A stretch of 64,000 nucleotides of DNA from Candidatus Saccharimonadota bacterium (GCA_017545505.1 JAFWNB010000004.1:118420-182419), one strand, 5' to 3'; shown: positions 1 to 9,296, numbered from the stretch's first letter. Made by a program: numbers and translations. The notes: generated from the sequence alone by a model not told the origin.

Positions 1-448
1 TTTTAATAAAATCTGCATAGCCGGCAGCCTGAGTACTAGAAATAACACCGAGCTTCGAAATGTTTTCTGGTAATGGACGTTTTTTAGCTGGATCAAATAA
101 ACCTTCGCCAGCTAATTTTTTCTTTAATAGTTCATACGCTTTTTTTAGGCTTCCTTCTCCAACTGGCTGGAGTTTTAATACCGTCACTGAAAACTTCCCC
201 CATTTAGTAAGTTTCGGTAGGCCGCGGATAACTATTTTCATACCATCTTCCAAGGGAATTCTCAAATCCCAAACTGGCATAAAACAAGAAATGCTAGATT
301 CTTCATCTTTTAGGTCAAAAAATACCCATTTACCTTGGTTTATTTTAAAACTAGCCACTTCTCCTTCAATTAGTGTGTCACTAAAAGAGTATTCTAAAGC
401 TTGATTTGTGGCTGCGATAAATTCTGTCGGAGTAAGTTTAGGATTCAT
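1..448 (-). CDS. xseA: Exodeoxyribonuclease VII large subunit, N-terminal part (cut by window edge)
   Basis: This is the N-terminal ~149 residues of the large subunit of exonuclease VII, which with XseB degrades single-stranded DNA into oligonucleotides in the cytoplasm. The visible part holds the OB-fold nucleic-acid-binding domain followed by the highly diagnostic stretch GEGSLKKAYELLKKKLAGEG, then FDPAKKRPLP and a GVISS segment that opens the catalytic domain. The rest lies beyond position 1. The start ATG at 448 overlaps the last codons of the upstream membrane-protein gene by 11 bases, so translation is probably coupled. A weak AAAGG precedes the start. The identification is firm; it is partial only because of the window edge. 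Confidence 0.93.
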   Translation of the reverse strand, partial: MNPKLTPTEFIAATNQALEYSFSDTLIEGEVASFKINQGKWVFFDLKDEESSISCFMPVWDLRIPLEDGMKIVIRGLPKLTKWGKFSVTVLKLQPVGEGSLKKAYELLKKKLAGEGLFDPAKKRPLPENISKLGVISSTQAAGYADFIK

Positions 449-1484
449 TTTTACCTTTGATTGCTTTATAATACGGAATTGAACCCGAAATAATTGTAAA
501 GAGAAGTGTTATTACGCGCGTCATTACCGTCACAATGGTTGCGGTTGGAAAATCGACACCAAGAGCAATCATGACGCCTGCCATACCAAGTTCATAAAGC
601 CCATAAGGGACTATTCCGTCAAATACTGAGCCGATGGCTTCTCCGACCATAATATATGCTAAAAGTTCTGGACGCCCTAGGGAAATTGCTACTATCCAGT
701 AGGTACCGACTTCACATAAACTATAAACAAAGCCCCAAATAGCAGGTTTTTTGAGATATTTTTTATTATCTCTAGCAATTTTTACGCTATTATGAATATC
801 TGAAAAATAATCTTCGATTATTTCGTGTTTGATTAATTGTTTTTTGTGGCCAAATGTAACTATTCTAATAATTATATTGGTTGTTTTTTCGAGAATCGAG
901 GAAATTTTTTCAATACGAGATTTTTTAATGGCTACAAATATAACAAACCACAGAAATGCAAAGACTGCTAAATTCATCAATAAGGAAACTGGTATAATCC
1001 ACCTTGCTTCATCCGGGATTAGATTAAAAGCTAAAAGTACAATAATTGCAATTAGGGCCTGCATATAATTAATAACGGTAGTAACGGCGTAACGAAATAG
1101 ATAAAGAAAACTTGCCTGCCCGGCAGAAACATTATAAGGAGATAATCTATATGTTAAAAATGCTAAACCGCCAATACCGCCAGCCGGCACGGCGTGATTG
1201 ACAAAGTTTAATTCAGTAGAAATACGTAATATTTCCTGATTGGAAAATTTTTTAACATCACGCTGGTGCGACAAATATGAAAAAAAGATTTGCCCACAGG
1301 CAAAATACATAAATAATTGTTCTGGAATTAATAATAGGAGTACAAAAACATTGGTTTCTTGTAAGTGTCCTAGTGTTTCTAGGATGTCTGGCCAATTTTG
1401 ATAGATAACATAGCCGACCAAAATAGCGGTCAGAATAACTAGAATCGTTCGAAAAGAAAACCACTTACGTTTTTTGGCAGCCAT
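438..1484 (-). CDS. Lysylphosphatidylglycerol-synthase-type flippase domain protein (UPF0104 family)
   Basis: A 348-residue polytopic membrane protein with roughly seven to eight hydrophobic segments. It resembles the YbhN/UPF0104 family, whose domain is the transmembrane flippase half of MprF. A short basic N-terminus (MAAKKRKW) precedes the first membrane span, and FVNHAVPAGGIGG and GIVPYGLYELG are typical loops of the family. The aminoacyl-transferase half of MprF is absent, so lipid aminoacylation cannot be assumed; a role in lipid translocation is inferred. The ATG lies six bases after an extended -10 box (TGATATAAT), so the mRNA is probably leaderless. xseA follows with an 11-base overlap. 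Confidence 0.8.
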   Translation of the reverse strand: MAAKKRKWFSFRTILVILTAILVGYVIYQNWPDILETLGHLQETNVFVLLLLIPEQLFMYFACGQIFFSYLSHQRDVKKFSNQEILRISTELNFVNHAVPAGGIGGLAFLTYRLSPYNVSAGQASFLYLFRYAVTTVINYMQALIAIIVLLAFNLIPDEARWIIPVSLLMNLAVFAFLWFVIFVAIKKSRIEKISSILEKTTNIIIRIVTFGHKKQLIKHEIIEDYFSDIHNSVKIARDNKKYLKKPAIWGFVYSLCEVGTYWIVAISLGRPELLAYIMVGEAIGSVFDGIVPYGLYELGMAGVMIALGVDFPTATIVTVMTRVITLLFTIISGSIPYYKAIKGKNES

Positions 1485-1490
1485 AGGTTA

Positions 1491-1499
1491 ATTATATCA
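1491..1499 (-). promoter_or_regulatory. Extended -10 promoter, leaderless, for the UPF0104 gene
   Basis: TGATATAAT on the minus strand, followed by six bases and the ATG at 1484. No room remains for a ribosome binding site. Confidence 0.7.
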
Positions 1500-1537
1500 C
1501 AAAAATAACGTTAATATTTTGCACGTCCGGAATACGT

Positions 1538-1810
1538 TTATCTAACTTCTACGCGAATTCTTGGCAAAGATTTACCAGAAAAATGAGTTTTCTTGGTTTT
1601 GACAAAAGTAACTACACCATCCTTTGCGGCATGGATAGTAAAATTACGGGACATATAAGTGCCAGGGCCGGCGATTTTTGTGGCGCCAGTTTGACGAACT
1701 AAGACTTCGCCATTTTTAACTTTTTGGCCACCAAAACGCTTAACGCCAAGACGCTGACCAGCATTATTGTGAATGTTTTTGGCGGTACCGCCAGCTTTTA
1801 CGTGTGACAT
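1538..1810 (-). CDS. rpmA: 50S ribosomal protein L27
   Basis: A 90-residue protein of the bL27 family, which sits near the peptidyl-transferase centre of the large ribosomal subunit. The N-terminal signature SHVKAGGTAKN and GQRLGVKRFGGQ identify the family. The length is normal for bacterial L27. It begins directly at the stop of the upstream RNA methylase gene (start 1810, previous stop 1811), with AAGGAAA as ribosome binding site, so the two form one operon. L21, its usual partner, is not adjacent here. The protein starts directly with MSHVK, so the Firmicutes-type N-terminal cleavage extension is not present. Confidence 0.97.
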   Translation of the reverse strand: MSHVKAGGTAKNIHNNAGQRLGVKRFGGQKVKNGEVLVRQTGATKIAGPGTYMSRNFTIHAAKDGVVTFVKTKKTHFSGKSLPRIRVEVR

Positions 1811-2950
1811 TTACTTTTTCCTTAATATTATTATATCTCTCGCGACGATTTGATCTTCTCGATGATAAAGAAGCCCCTCGCGCGATTTATTATCAACATT
1901 ATACCCCATATTTTGAATTTCGTCAATAATATCTAGCCGTTCATACTCTCTATTTTCGCGCAGCCAAGCTGGCGCCGCCACGACAACTGGTGTATTCGGC
2001 TTGATTTGTTCGGCAAGATTTTTTAAAAAGCCTTTGATGATCGTGCCGCATTCTTGTTTTTGCTCTTTTAATTCTATTTCGGAGGGAATTTTTGCAAATG
2101 GCTTACCAAGATAGCCCTCACAAGCTACGGCGTCAATGGGTTTAGTCCATTTAAATGATACTGCGTCACCTTGCGCTAATTCAAAAGGCATATTTTCGGG
2201 GCCGGGTCCCTCACGCCCGTCTTCACGGGGTTCGGGCCCTAATTCTCGGCAGCAGCCTCCGAAATGCCCCGAAAACAGCCTTTCTGAATTAGCTATAAGC
2301 CATTTCAAATTCTTTTCACTGTACTTAATCATTCTGTCGTTGATGTCGGTGCCGTAGGCGCGGTAGCCCATGAGCAAAGCTTCTTGCAAAACCACGCCGG
2401 TACCACAGAAAGGATCTAAAATGACTGAATCGGGTTTTAATGGGCCGCAGAGGTTAATTAGGATTTGAGCTAGCTTTGGTGGCAACATACCAACTTTAGC
2501 GTCACGAGCGGGACGCGCTTGGTCGCGTTTAGTATATGAATCAATATCTTGCACGCCAATTACTCTATACCATTCATCATCAACTTTTATTAACTCGACT
2601 TTGCGTGGATTTTTGCCATCTAGGCCGTTATGAAGTGATGTTGCGGTAGATAAAACGGCATCTTTGTTCTCTACTACGCGTACAGAACGCTCATGGCGAA
2701 CAAGAATTTTTTTGAGTTTCAAAGCCTCACTTGAAGCTGTTTTGCGGGATGCTTTTTTTGAATAATCGCTGACGCCGATAGTAATCTTGCCAGTTGGTAA
2801 ATTTTGTAGAAATTCCAATGGTTTGATGGAAAGTTTTTCGGCAAGTTTAAGGACGCCACCAAGCCTATCAATATCAAGCGGGAAGTTTTGCGCTTCGAGC
2901 TCGGCAATTGATATTTCTGGTTGGCGTCCTAAAACTGCTAGATATTTCAC
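1811..2950 (-). CDS. RNA methylase, UPF0020/THUMP-type (TRM11-like) SAM-dependent methyltransferase
   Basis: A 379-residue protein with a Rossmann-type methyltransferase domain. The motif VILDPFCGTGVVLQEALL (about residues 175-192) is the SAM-binding motif of the UPF0020 group, which contains tRNA and rRNA guanine-N2 methylases. The acceptor and exact base are not determinable. The usual DPPY/NPPY catalytic tetrapeptide is not obvious; the corresponding position reads ACEGYLG, as in archaeal TRM11-like proteins. Between the SAM motif and this position lies an odd, GC-rich, Gly/Arg/Glu/Pro-rich insertion of about 27 residues (positions 2192-2275) encoding a palindrome. The start is GTG at 2950, six bases after TGATATAAT, so it is probably leaderless. 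It is followed by rpmA without a gap. Confidence 0.8.
   Translation of the reverse strand: MKYLAVLGRQPEISIAELEAQNFPLDIDRLGGVLKLAEKLSIKPLEFLQNLPTGKITIGVSDYSKKASRKTASSEALKLKKILVRHERSVRVVENKDAVLSTATSLHNGLDGKNPRKVELIKVDDEWYRVIGVQDIDSYTKRDQARPARDAKVGMLPPKLAQILINLCGPLKPDSVILDPFCGTGVVLQEALLMGYRAYGTDINDRMIKYSEKNLKWLIANSERLFSGHFGGCCRELGPEPREDGREGPGPENMPFELAQGDAVSFKWTKPIDAVACEGYLGKPFAKIPSEIELKEQKQECGTIIKGFLKNLAEQIKPNTPVVVAAPAWLRENREYERLDIIDEIQNMGYNVDNKSREGLLYHREDQIVARDIIILRKK
2192..2275. repeat. GC-rich palindromic insertion inside the RNA methylase gene
   Basis: A stretch much richer in G+C than its surroundings is bounded by inverted arms TTTTCGGGGC and GCCCCGAAAA about 60 bases apart, with internal short hairpins such as CCCGT-GAAG-ACGGG. 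It keeps the reading frame and adds about 27 low-complexity residues. It looks like an inserted structured element, but no family is recognised. Confidence 0.55.
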
Positions 2951-2956
2951 TATTTA

Positions 2957-2965
2957 ATTATATCA
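2957..2965 (-). promoter_or_regulatory. Extended -10 promoter, leaderless with GTG start, for the RNA methylase
   Basis: TGATATAAT, six bases, then GTG at 2950. This is the only case of the series that starts with GTG. Confidence 0.65.
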
Positions 2966-4300
2966 CTACTTATTAAAGCCTACACTGTGCTTTTTACGAC
3001 TAATGATACCAGCCGTTATTAATGCGAGAGTGACACCTACTGGCAACGCTATACCAAAGATTAAGCTAGCATTATCATGTTCGCCGGTAAAGTAACCTGT
3101 ATCTGGAGCGATAATTCCGTTATCGTTAATCGCAGTGAATGTAATATCGCTATTTACAGCTACATTTTTGATTTGATCATCCGTAATCTTGGTACCGGCC
3201 TTAATCACGGTACCATCTTTTAAGGTTACATCAACATCCGCAATCCAGTATTGAAGAGTATAGCCTTCGTTCGGCTTTTCGGTGGAGCCAGTTGGATTAA
3301 GACCAGCTATTACATTCTCATTTTTAATACCAGTGATCGTGCCATTCTCATCGGATTTATAGTTTACTACATATTGTTTAGCGTAGTAATTTAAGCCGCT
3401 ACCAGCTGGTCTAACGTAGCCATAAACCATATCTAGACCTTGTTCTTGGGTGTCTGTATCGATTTTTACGAAAATATTACTGTTGGAGTTATGTTCTTGA
3501 ATTGTTCCAGTTTGACTAAACTCTGAGTAAATATAATTGCTGCCATCGACATACATGTTTTTTAATGGATTACCGTCGCTAGGTTGCAATGATGCGGCGG
3601 AAACTGCATACATATTACTTGGTTTTAATTGACTACCGGTATTTAAAATCTTATAAGATTGAGCTTGATCAATATCTGTAATACCGAAGTATAATCCGTT
3701 CGACGCAAAAGGAGTCGTCTCGCCTTTTTTATTTAGTTTTATTTCGGTCTCAACAAAGATTTTACCAGGTTCACTTACTTTTAAGGCTTTAATGCCGTCA
3801 ATTCTGTTAGAACATTGAGCATCCGAGAAAATACTGAAACCTACAAATAACCAACCGTTATTTTTATTAACTCCAATTGTCATACTTTCATTATCTTCAA
3901 CTAAACTCTGGAGATCTTCTAGAACAGCGCTTTTAATCTTAACATTAGAAACGTATTTTGTGCCAGTAATAGTATAACTAATATTGTCGGTAGCAGAAAT
4001 ACTATCATTAGTCTGGACTTTAAAATAGCGAATTGGATCGCATTTTCCCCAGTCGGCATAGCCATCTTCCCATTTACCATAATTTGAAAAAGTTAGATTT
4101 TTACCATCATCGTCCGTAATTAACGGCGTTAAACCATTAATTAGTGTCGGATTGATATTGACGTTGCTGGCGTCTAATGGAGCACCACCTTCGTAGTCCA
4201 TATTATATATGTTTGCTGCAGAAACACTTGCTGAGCTCAAAAAACCCGCCGCAAGAATTGCCGATGCCAGCAAACCTTTATTTATGTTTATTTTTTTCAT
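2966..4300 (-). CDS. Cell-surface protein with signal peptide and PDTG-type C-terminal anchor
   Basis: A 444-residue secreted protein. The N-terminus (MKKININKG, hydrophobic core, SASVSA) is a signal peptide with a probable cleavage after SVSAA. The C-terminus has an APDTGYFTG motif, then a hydrophobic membrane span and a basic tail (RKKHSVGFNK). This resembles an LPxTG sortase-anchoring arrangement with PDTG as a variant. The middle carries repeats of beta-rich extracellular type and no catalytic motif that I recognise. The first residues and the whole promoter and leader are nearly identical to those of the surface protein at 62088-63467, so the two are probably co-regulated paralogous loci. 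Target and function are unknown; a host-contact role is inference. Confidence 0.8.
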   Translation of the reverse strand: MKKININKGLLASAILAAGFLSSASVSAANIYNMDYEGGAPLDASNVNINPTLINGLTPLITDDDGKNLTFSNYGKWEDGYADWGKCDPIRYFKVQTNDSISATDNISYTITGTKYVSNVKIKSAVLEDLQSLVEDNESMTIGVNKNNGWLFVGFSIFSDAQCSNRIDGIKALKVSEPGKIFVETEIKLNKKGETTPFASNGLYFGITDIDQAQSYKILNTGSQLKPSNMYAVSAASLQPSDGNPLKNMYVDGSNYIYSEFSQTGTIQEHNSNSNIFVKIDTDTQEQGLDMVYGYVRPAGSGLNYYAKQYVVNYKSDENGTITGIKNENVIAGLNPTGSTEKPNEGYTLQYWIADVDVTLKDGTVIKAGTKITDDQIKNVAVNSDITFTAINDNGIIAPDTGYFTGEHDNASLIFGIALPVGVTLALITAGIISRKKHSVGFNK

Positions 4301-4378
4301 GATAATTATCCTTGTTTTTGTTTTGTATAACCTTTTATGTTTAGAATATACTACACAAAAGGCTATTTGTCAATCCTC
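4301..4378 (-). promoter_or_regulatory. Promoter and leader module shared with the surface gene at 62-63 kb
   Basis: On the minus strand TTGACA, 17 bases, TATATT form a sigma-70-type promoter. The leader that follows (AAACATAAAAGGTTA...) ends in AACAAGGATAATTATC-ATG, with AAGGAT as ribosome binding site. Positions 63468-63540 carry nearly the same promoter spacing and leader sequence. Confidence 0.8.
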
Positions 4379-4391
4379 TTGTGCTTATTAA

Positions 4392-5627
4392 TTATTTAAC
4401 GACCGCAAATTTGTTTTTGCCTTTTTTGATGATGGCGGTCTGATTTAATTCTATGTCGTCCGAAACTTTAATACCATTGAGTGAAATTGCGCCTTGAGCG
4501 ATAAATTCGCGAGCCTTTTTCTTGGATTCGGCAAGTCCTGTCGTAGCAAGAGCATCGACTAAACTTGTACCTTTTTTGATAACTGGTAAGTATTCGGTAA
4601 ATTCGATAATCTCATCTTCGGAAAAACTAGTGAAATCTGTGTTTTTATCAAATAATACCTTTGTGAGGTTTTCGATTGCGTTGGCGTTTTTGGCGCCGTG
4701 TACTATTTCTGTGACGCAGCGTGCAAGAGTTCTTTGCGCGAGGCGTTTTTCGGGAGCTTTTTGATGCTTGGCAATGATACTTTCTATCTCTTCTTTATTT
4801 AATAGTGTGTAAATTTTCATTAAGTATTCAACCGATTCGTCAGGCTGATTGAGCCAGAATTGATAAAAGTCAAAGATAGATGTATAATTTCCGCCACCAT
4901 TGTCTGAACTCGCTAGCCAAATAGCATTCCCTTCGCTTTTGCCGAATTTGCGGCCAGTGATTGGGTCGATTACAAGCGGAGTAGACCAGACATCGGCTTT
5001 GCCGTTTTCTAGTCGCTTAATCAAATGAATACCACTAGTACAGTTGCCGTATTGGTCGGCACCACAAAGTTGCATACCAACGCCATACTCGCGATAAAGA
5101 TGCAAAAAATCATAACCTTGGATTAGTGAGTAAGAGAATTCTGCATAACTAATACCAGAGCCACCTTCGCCGATGCGTGCTTGGACGAATTGACGATCTA
5201 GGAGTTGGGTCATGGAAAAAACTTTACCGACTTCGCGTAAGAAATCTAGATATTTCATATCACGGAACCAATCGTAATTATCACACATCGTGACATTATC
5301 GGATTTAATAACGTTCTCGATTTGAGCTTTAATACATTTTTTATTATGTTCGATTTCTTCGAGAGGTTTTAATTCTCTTTCTCCATTGTCTTTTGGATCA
5401 CCGATTTGGCCAGTAGCACCGCCAACTACTAAATATGGTTCATAGCCATGACGTACAAAACAGGCGCACATCATAAGTGCAGCTAAATTACCAATAGTTA
5501 AAGAATCTGCTGATGGATCTGCTCCCCAATAGAACTTTTTGTTCTCACGAGTATCTAAGTCTGCTGGGTTTTCGATTGTGGTTTCGGCTTTGAAGCCACG
5601 ATAGATGAGTTCTTCTGATAATTTCAT
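4392..5627 (-). CDS. tyrS: Tyrosyl-tRNA synthetase
   Basis: A 411-residue class I aminoacyl-tRNA synthetase that charges tRNA-Tyr. The HIGH-equivalent sits at ADSLTIGNLAAL (about residue 40), the tyrosine-pocket region includes CGADQYGNCTSGI, and the KMSKS-equivalent is KFGKSEGN. The last ~60 residues form an S4 RNA-binding domain (AREFIAQGAISLNG). Length is normal for bacterial TyrS. The ATG lies six bases after TGATATAAT, so the mRNA is probably leaderless. A large inverted-repeat element separates it from rnhA. Confidence 0.96.
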   Translation of the reverse strand: MKLSEELIYRGFKAETTIENPADLDTRENKKFYWGADPSADSLTIGNLAALMMCACFVRHGYEPYLVVGGATGQIGDPKDNGERELKPLEEIEHNKKCIKAQIENVIKSDNVTMCDNYDWFRDMKYLDFLREVGKVFSMTQLLDRQFVQARIGEGGSGISYAEFSYSLIQGYDFLHLYREYGVGMQLCGADQYGNCTSGIHLIKRLENGKADVWSTPLVIDPITGRKFGKSEGNAIWLASSDNGGGNYTSIFDFYQFWLNQPDESVEYLMKIYTLLNKEEIESIIAKHQKAPEKRLAQRTLARCVTEIVHGAKNANAIENLTKVLFDKNTDFTSFSEDEIIEFTEYLPVIKKGTSLVDALATTGLAESKKKAREFIAQGAISLNGIKVSDDIELNQTAIIKKGKNKFAVVK

Positions 5628-5633
5628 AAAGCT

Positions 5634-5642
5634 ATTATATCA
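5634..5642 (-). promoter_or_regulatory. Extended -10 promoter, leaderless, for tyrS
   Basis: TGATATAAT, six bases (agcttt), ATG at 5627. Confidence 0.7.
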
Positions 5643-5650
5643 TACTTAAG

Positions 5651-5766
5651 GAGTTGCAAATTAGGATTTCCGGACACACTCAAGGCCGTTCGACCTTTCA
5701 GGTCGTCCGCGTCCCAAGTGGCGGTCTGGCCAAGCTTACGGCCCTCAAATCCTAATCTTGCAACTC
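5651..5766. repeat. Large inverted repeat flanking a GC-rich, foldable 77-base core at the rnhA 3' end
   Basis: The last codons of rnhA plus the following bases (5747-5766) recur as an inverted copy at 5651-5669: a 19-bp stem with one bulged base. The 77-base core is GC-rich and can fold further (GGCCGT with ACGGCC; CGACCT-GAA-AGGTCG). It could be a terminator-like or mobile structured element, or an RNA in its own right. It resembles nothing I can name. Confidence 0.6.
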
Positions 5767-6186
5767 TTCACCTAATCTAGCCTTGTTAGCCCATTGATCG
5801 GCGAGTTCGTTAAATTCTACTCCGGCGTGACCTTTTTCCCAGACTAGTTTTACAGGATGTTTTATATATAGCTCATAGAGTTCTTGAACCAAATCTAGGT
5901 TTTTGATTGGTCCTGATTTTTTGACCCAGCCATTAGCAGCCCAGGTGGGCGCCCATTTCGTAAGAACATTAATCCAAAATTCGGAATCTGAATGAATTTC
6001 GCAGCCTTCTGCGCCAGCATATTTAATGGCGGCAATCATGGCCGAGCCTTCCATTCTGATATTCGTGGTGTCTTTTTCGCGGCCGAGAGCAACTGGCTTG
6101 GCCATTTCGCCGGTAATTTCTAATACGGCAAAACCGCCTGGGCCAGGATTCGGTGAAGCGCTACCGTCTGTCCATAGAATCTTCAT
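5752..6186 (-). CDS. rnhA: Ribonuclease HI
   Basis: A 144-residue type 1 RNase H that cuts the RNA strand of RNA-DNA hybrids, for example at R-loops and primers. The acidic catalytic set is visible: D in WTDGSASPNPGPGG, E in MEGSAMIAAI, D in HSDSEFWIN, and D in NELADQWANKA near the C-terminus. Length is close to E. coli RNase HI. The start ATG is six bases after TGCTATAAT, so it is probably leaderless, and this promoter sits between clpP and rnhA. The final codons form one arm of the inverted repeat described at 5651-5766. Confidence 0.93.
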   Translation of the reverse strand: MKILWTDGSASPNPGPGGFAVLEITGEMAKPVALGREKDTTNIRMEGSAMIAAIKYAGAEGCEIHSDSEFWINVLTKWAPTWAANGWVKKSGPIKNLDLVQELYELYIKHPVKLVWEKGHAGVEFNELADQWANKARLGEELQD

Positions 6187-6192
6187 ATTGCA

Positions 6193-6201
6193 ATTATAGC
6201 A
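6193..6201 (-). promoter_or_regulatory. Extended -10 promoter, leaderless, for rnhA
   Basis: TGCTATAAT, six bases (tgcaat), ATG at 6186. It lies just after the clpP stop. Confidence 0.7.
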
Positions 6202-6206
6202 AATTT

Positions 6207-6788
6207 CTATTTAATAATCTCGTCGATAATGCCGTATTTTTTGGCCTCTTCGGCACTCATCCAGTTGTCGCGATCCATGTCTTTCTCTACTTGTTTTAAA
6301 TCTTTGCCGGTGTTTTTGGCAAAAATTTCGGCAAGACGTTTTTTAAGAAATACGCCTTCACGGAGCATAATTTCCTGGTCGGTAATCTTACCCTCGGTGC
6401 CGCTTGATGGTTGATGAATCATAATTCGCGCGTTTGGCAAACAGAATCTTTTGCCTTTAGCACCAGAGCTGAGTAGCATCGCGCCCATCGAAGCTTGAAG
6501 ACCGATGCCGATAGTTTCTACGTCTGGCTCAATATAATTCATAGTATCGATAATTGCGAGACCATCATATACGGAACCGCCAGGAGAATTGATATACAAT
6601 TTGATAGGTTTTTTGTTATCTTCATGAGCCAAATACAGCAACTGTGCAATAACTAAGTTTGCAGTGTGAGGATTAACATCTTCACCCAAAAATACAATGC
6701 GATCGTTTAGTAATCTTGAATAAATATCGTAGGCGCGTTCGCCTTTATTGGTTTCTTCGACCACCGTAGGAACTAAATAATTTTTCAT
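6207..6788 (-). CDS. clpP: ATP-dependent Clp protease proteolytic subunit
   Basis: A 193-residue serine protease that forms the barrel of the Clp proteases and receives unfolded substrates from ClpC. The catalytic serine lies in [14 protein letters not shown] and the histidine in MIHQPSSG; the third acidic residue lies near the C-terminus. The N-terminus reads [10 protein letters not shown], as usual for ClpP. It starts two bases after the clpC stop with AAAGGAG as ribosome binding site, so clpC and clpP form one HrcA-controlled operon. Length and motifs are those of an active subunit. Confidence 0.96.
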   Translation of the reverse strand: MKNYLVPTVVEETNKGERAYDIYSRLLNDRIVFLGEDVNPHTANLVIAQLLYLAHEDNKKPIKLYINSPGGSVYDGLAIIDTMNYIEPDVETIGIGLQASMGAMLLSSGAKGKRFCLPNARIMIHQPSSGTEGKITDQEIMLREGVFLKKRLAEIFAKNTGKDLKQVEKDMDRDNWMSAEEAKKYGIIDEIIK

Positions 6789-6789
6789 A

Positions 6790-9258
6790 TTACTCCTTTA
6801 CTAACTTTAGTTTTTTATTAATATTCTTTAATGTTGGGATATCGCCTTTTTTGAGGTTTTCAGAAATAATTGCTTCGGAAAGTAAGGATTCGACATCTTC
6901 TTCGATTTTACGTCGGAGTGGTCTGGCGCCATTTTTTGGATCATAACCTTCTTTGATGAGATATTCTTTAGCTTTTTCATCAACTTTAAGACCAATTCCT
7001 TTAGTAGCAAGACGTTTCTTTAGGTCGTTAATTAGATTATCAAAGATTTTTTCAACGTCCTTTTTCGTAAGAGCATGGAATACTAGGATATTATCCAGAC
7101 GATTGATTAGCTCTGGACGCATGACTTTCTTTAAGGCTTTCATGGCGTAGGATTTATTCTCTTCGTACTCTTCTTTGAGCGCTTTTTTATCTTTGGCGGT
7201 CTTAGCGGTAAAGCCAAGTTCCGATTCACGATACATGTCCGCAGAACCAAGATTGGAAGTTAGAATTATAATTGTATTGTTAAACTTGATTTTATTACCT
7301 TGGCCGTCAGTTAGTATACCATCTTCTAAAATTTGGAGTAGTAGATTAAATACGTCTGGATGGGCTTTTTCGATTTCGTCAAATAGTATGACAGAATATG
7401 GCTTACGGCGCACAGCTTCGGTAAGCTTGCCACCATCATCGTAACCAATGTAGCCAGCTGGCGCACCCACGAGTCTGGAAACATTATGTTTCTCGCCAAA
7501 TTCACTCATGTCAATTTTGACGAGAGCATTTTCGCCGCCAAAAACTTCGCGGGCAATAACGCGGGCTAATTCGGTTTTACCTACGCCGGTCGGACCCATA
7601 AATAAGAATGAACCAATTGGGCGGCGTGAATCAGTAATACCTGAGCGACCACGCCTTATAGCTTTAGCTACTGCGCTGATTGCCTCATCTTGACCAATGA
7701 CGGATTTTTTTAGCTCATCCTCTAGGCCAAGCAGCATTTTCATTTCGCTCCCATGGACCTTGGATACCGGAATACCAGTTTTTAACGACACGGCTGTAGC
7801 GAGATTTTCTTCGGTGAGTTTAGGATTAACTGTTTCTTTAACTCCGGATTTTTCTAGTTTTTTAATTTCTTTATCTAATTTAGCGAGTTCGGTTTTATAT
7901 TCGGCGGCTTTTTCGTAGTCTTCTTTTTCGGCGGCTTCAGTAATTTTGTTTTCTAAAGTAGATTTCTCAATTTTCATTTTTTTATATTTACCGCCACCTT
8001 TTTTATCGGCCGCAACTTTACAAATAGCAGAGGCTTCGTCGATAATATCAATTACTTTGTCTGGCATAAATCTGTCGTTGATATATCTTTGGCCCATTGT
8101 GATGGCGGTCTCTAGTAAAGAGTCCGGAATTACTACACCGTGATGTTTTTCGTAGTGGCCTTTGATGCCTTTTAGAATTCTTAGAGTTACCGCTGCGCTT
8201 GGTTCTTCTACCATCACGGTCTGAAAACGACGAGACAGAGCTTTGTCCTTTTCGATTGATTTGCGATATTCGTCTAGTGTGGTTGCACCAATTAGATTAA
8301 TAGTATTTCGCGCTAGAGCGGGTTTTAGAATATTTGCCGCATCCATCGAACCTTCGCTGGAGCCAGCGCCACTAAGTAAATGGATTTCATCAATGAATAA
8401 TAATATAGAATCATCACCGGTGGCTTCATCGATGACGCCCTTGATTCTTTCTTCAAATTCACCACGGAACTTGGTACCGGCTACGAGCGAAGACAAATCA
8501 ACCTGATAAATATGCTTACCGATAAGGTTGCCCGGGACTTCGTTATTTGCAATTCTGGTAGCTAGTCCTTCTACGATCGCAGTTTTACCCACGCCGGCTT
8601 CACCAATCAAGACTGGATTAGATTTGGTGCGACGAGACAAAACTGTAATAACGCGTTCTATCTCGTTTTCGCGACCAATTACGGTATCCAAATGGCCCTG
8701 TTTAGCTTCTTCGGTCAAATCCTTACCATAGCGCGATAAAAACTTTAGCTGTTTTTTATTCATGTACTTAGCTTTTTCGGCTTTCAATCTCTCGTCTTTG
8801 GTTTGCTCTTCAACTAGCTTTTCAATCTCGTCTAAAATCTTCTCGTTATCAACTTTGAGGCCAGTCAAAATTAACGAAGCGCGAGAGTTTGGCTGCGAAA
8901 GAAGAGCATATAATATATGCTCGGTACCAATAACCGTTAGGCCTTGTTCTTTAGTGTAGTTTTGAGCCATTCTTAGCGTTAAAATCACGGCTTCGGATAA
9001 TGACATCATAGCCATGTCAGAACCTGGGACTTCCACAGCAACTCTATTTAGAGCTTTTTCTACCTCTTCCGTTGTGACGCCTTCTTCGCGGAGTATTTTT
9101 GCGCCAGTGGAATTGTCCATCGAAATGATACCAAGGAGCAAATGCTCAGTACCCATATAACCATTGTTATATCTTTTACTATAATAATCTGACTTTTGCA
9201 GGGCAAAACGTGCATTTTCAGACAGTTTATTCATTATTTCACTAAATTCTTCATGCAT
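6790..9258 (-). CDS. clpC: ATP-dependent Clp protease ATP-binding subunit, ClpC type
   Basis: An AAA+ unfoldase of about 822 residues that feeds ClpP. It has a double Clp-N repeat ([10 protein letters not shown] and [10 protein letters not shown]), a first AAA+ module with GEAGVGKTA, a UVR-like coiled segment ([15 protein letters not shown]) typical of ClpC, a second AAA+ module with GPTGVGKTE, and a C-terminal D2-small domain. A longer frame would begin at GTG 9285, but that codon lies inside the CIRCE operator and between the -35 and -10 boxes, so it cannot be the start. I use ATG 9258, only about three bases after the expected transcription start. The next ATG (9234) is an alternative. Confidence 0.93.
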   Translation of the reverse strand: MHEEFSEIMNKLSENARFALQKSDYYSKRYNNGYMGTEHLLLGIISMDNSTGAKILREEGVTTEEVEKALNRVAVEVPGSDMAMMSLSEAVILTLRMAQNYTKEQGLTVIGTEHILYALLSQPNSRASLILTGLKVDNEKILDEIEKLVEEQTKDERLKAEKAKYMNKKQLKFLSRYGKDLTEEAKQGHLDTVIGRENEIERVITVLSRRTKSNPVLIGEAGVGKTAIVEGLATRIANNEVPGNLIGKHIYQVDLSSLVAGTKFRGEFEERIKGVIDEATGDDSILLFIDEIHLLSGAGSSEGSMDAANILKPALARNTINLIGATTLDEYRKSIEKDKALSRRFQTVMVEEPSAAVTLRILKGIKGHYEKHHGVVIPDSLLETAITMGQRYINDRFMPDKVIDIIDEASAICKVAADKKGGGKYKKMKIEKSTLENKITEAAEKEDYEKAAEYKTELAKLDKEIKKLEKSGVKETVNPKLTEENLATAVSLKTGIPVSKVHGSEMKMLLGLEDELKKSVIGQDEAISAVAKAIRRGRSGITDSRRPIGSFLFMGPTGVGKTELARVIAREVFGGENALVKIDMSEFGEKHNVSRLVGAPAGYIGYDDGGKLTEAVRRKPYSVILFDEIEKAHPDVFNLLLQILEDGILTDGQGNKIKFNNTIIILTSNLGSADMYRESELGFTAKTAKDKKALKEEYEENKSYAMKALKKVMRPELINRLDNILVFHALTKKDVEKIFDNLINDLKKRLATKGIGLKVDEKAKEYLIKEGYDPKNGARPLRRKIEEDVESLLSEAIISENLKKGDIPTLKNINKKLKLVKE

Positions 9259-9267
9259 AGTACCCCT

Positions 9268-9296
9268 ATTATATAAAATTAGCACTCGTGTGTCAA
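9268..9296 (-). promoter_or_regulatory. Consensus promoter of clpC-clpP
   Basis: TTGACA at 9291-9296 and TATAAT at 9268-9273 with exactly 17 bases between them, reading on the minus strand. Both boxes match the sigma-70 consensus perfectly. Confidence 0.92.

Noticed and set aside
9259..9285. An N-terminal extension of ClpC starting at GTG 9285
   Set aside because: The codon lies inside the CIRCE operator and between the -35 and -10 boxes, so it would not be transcribed.
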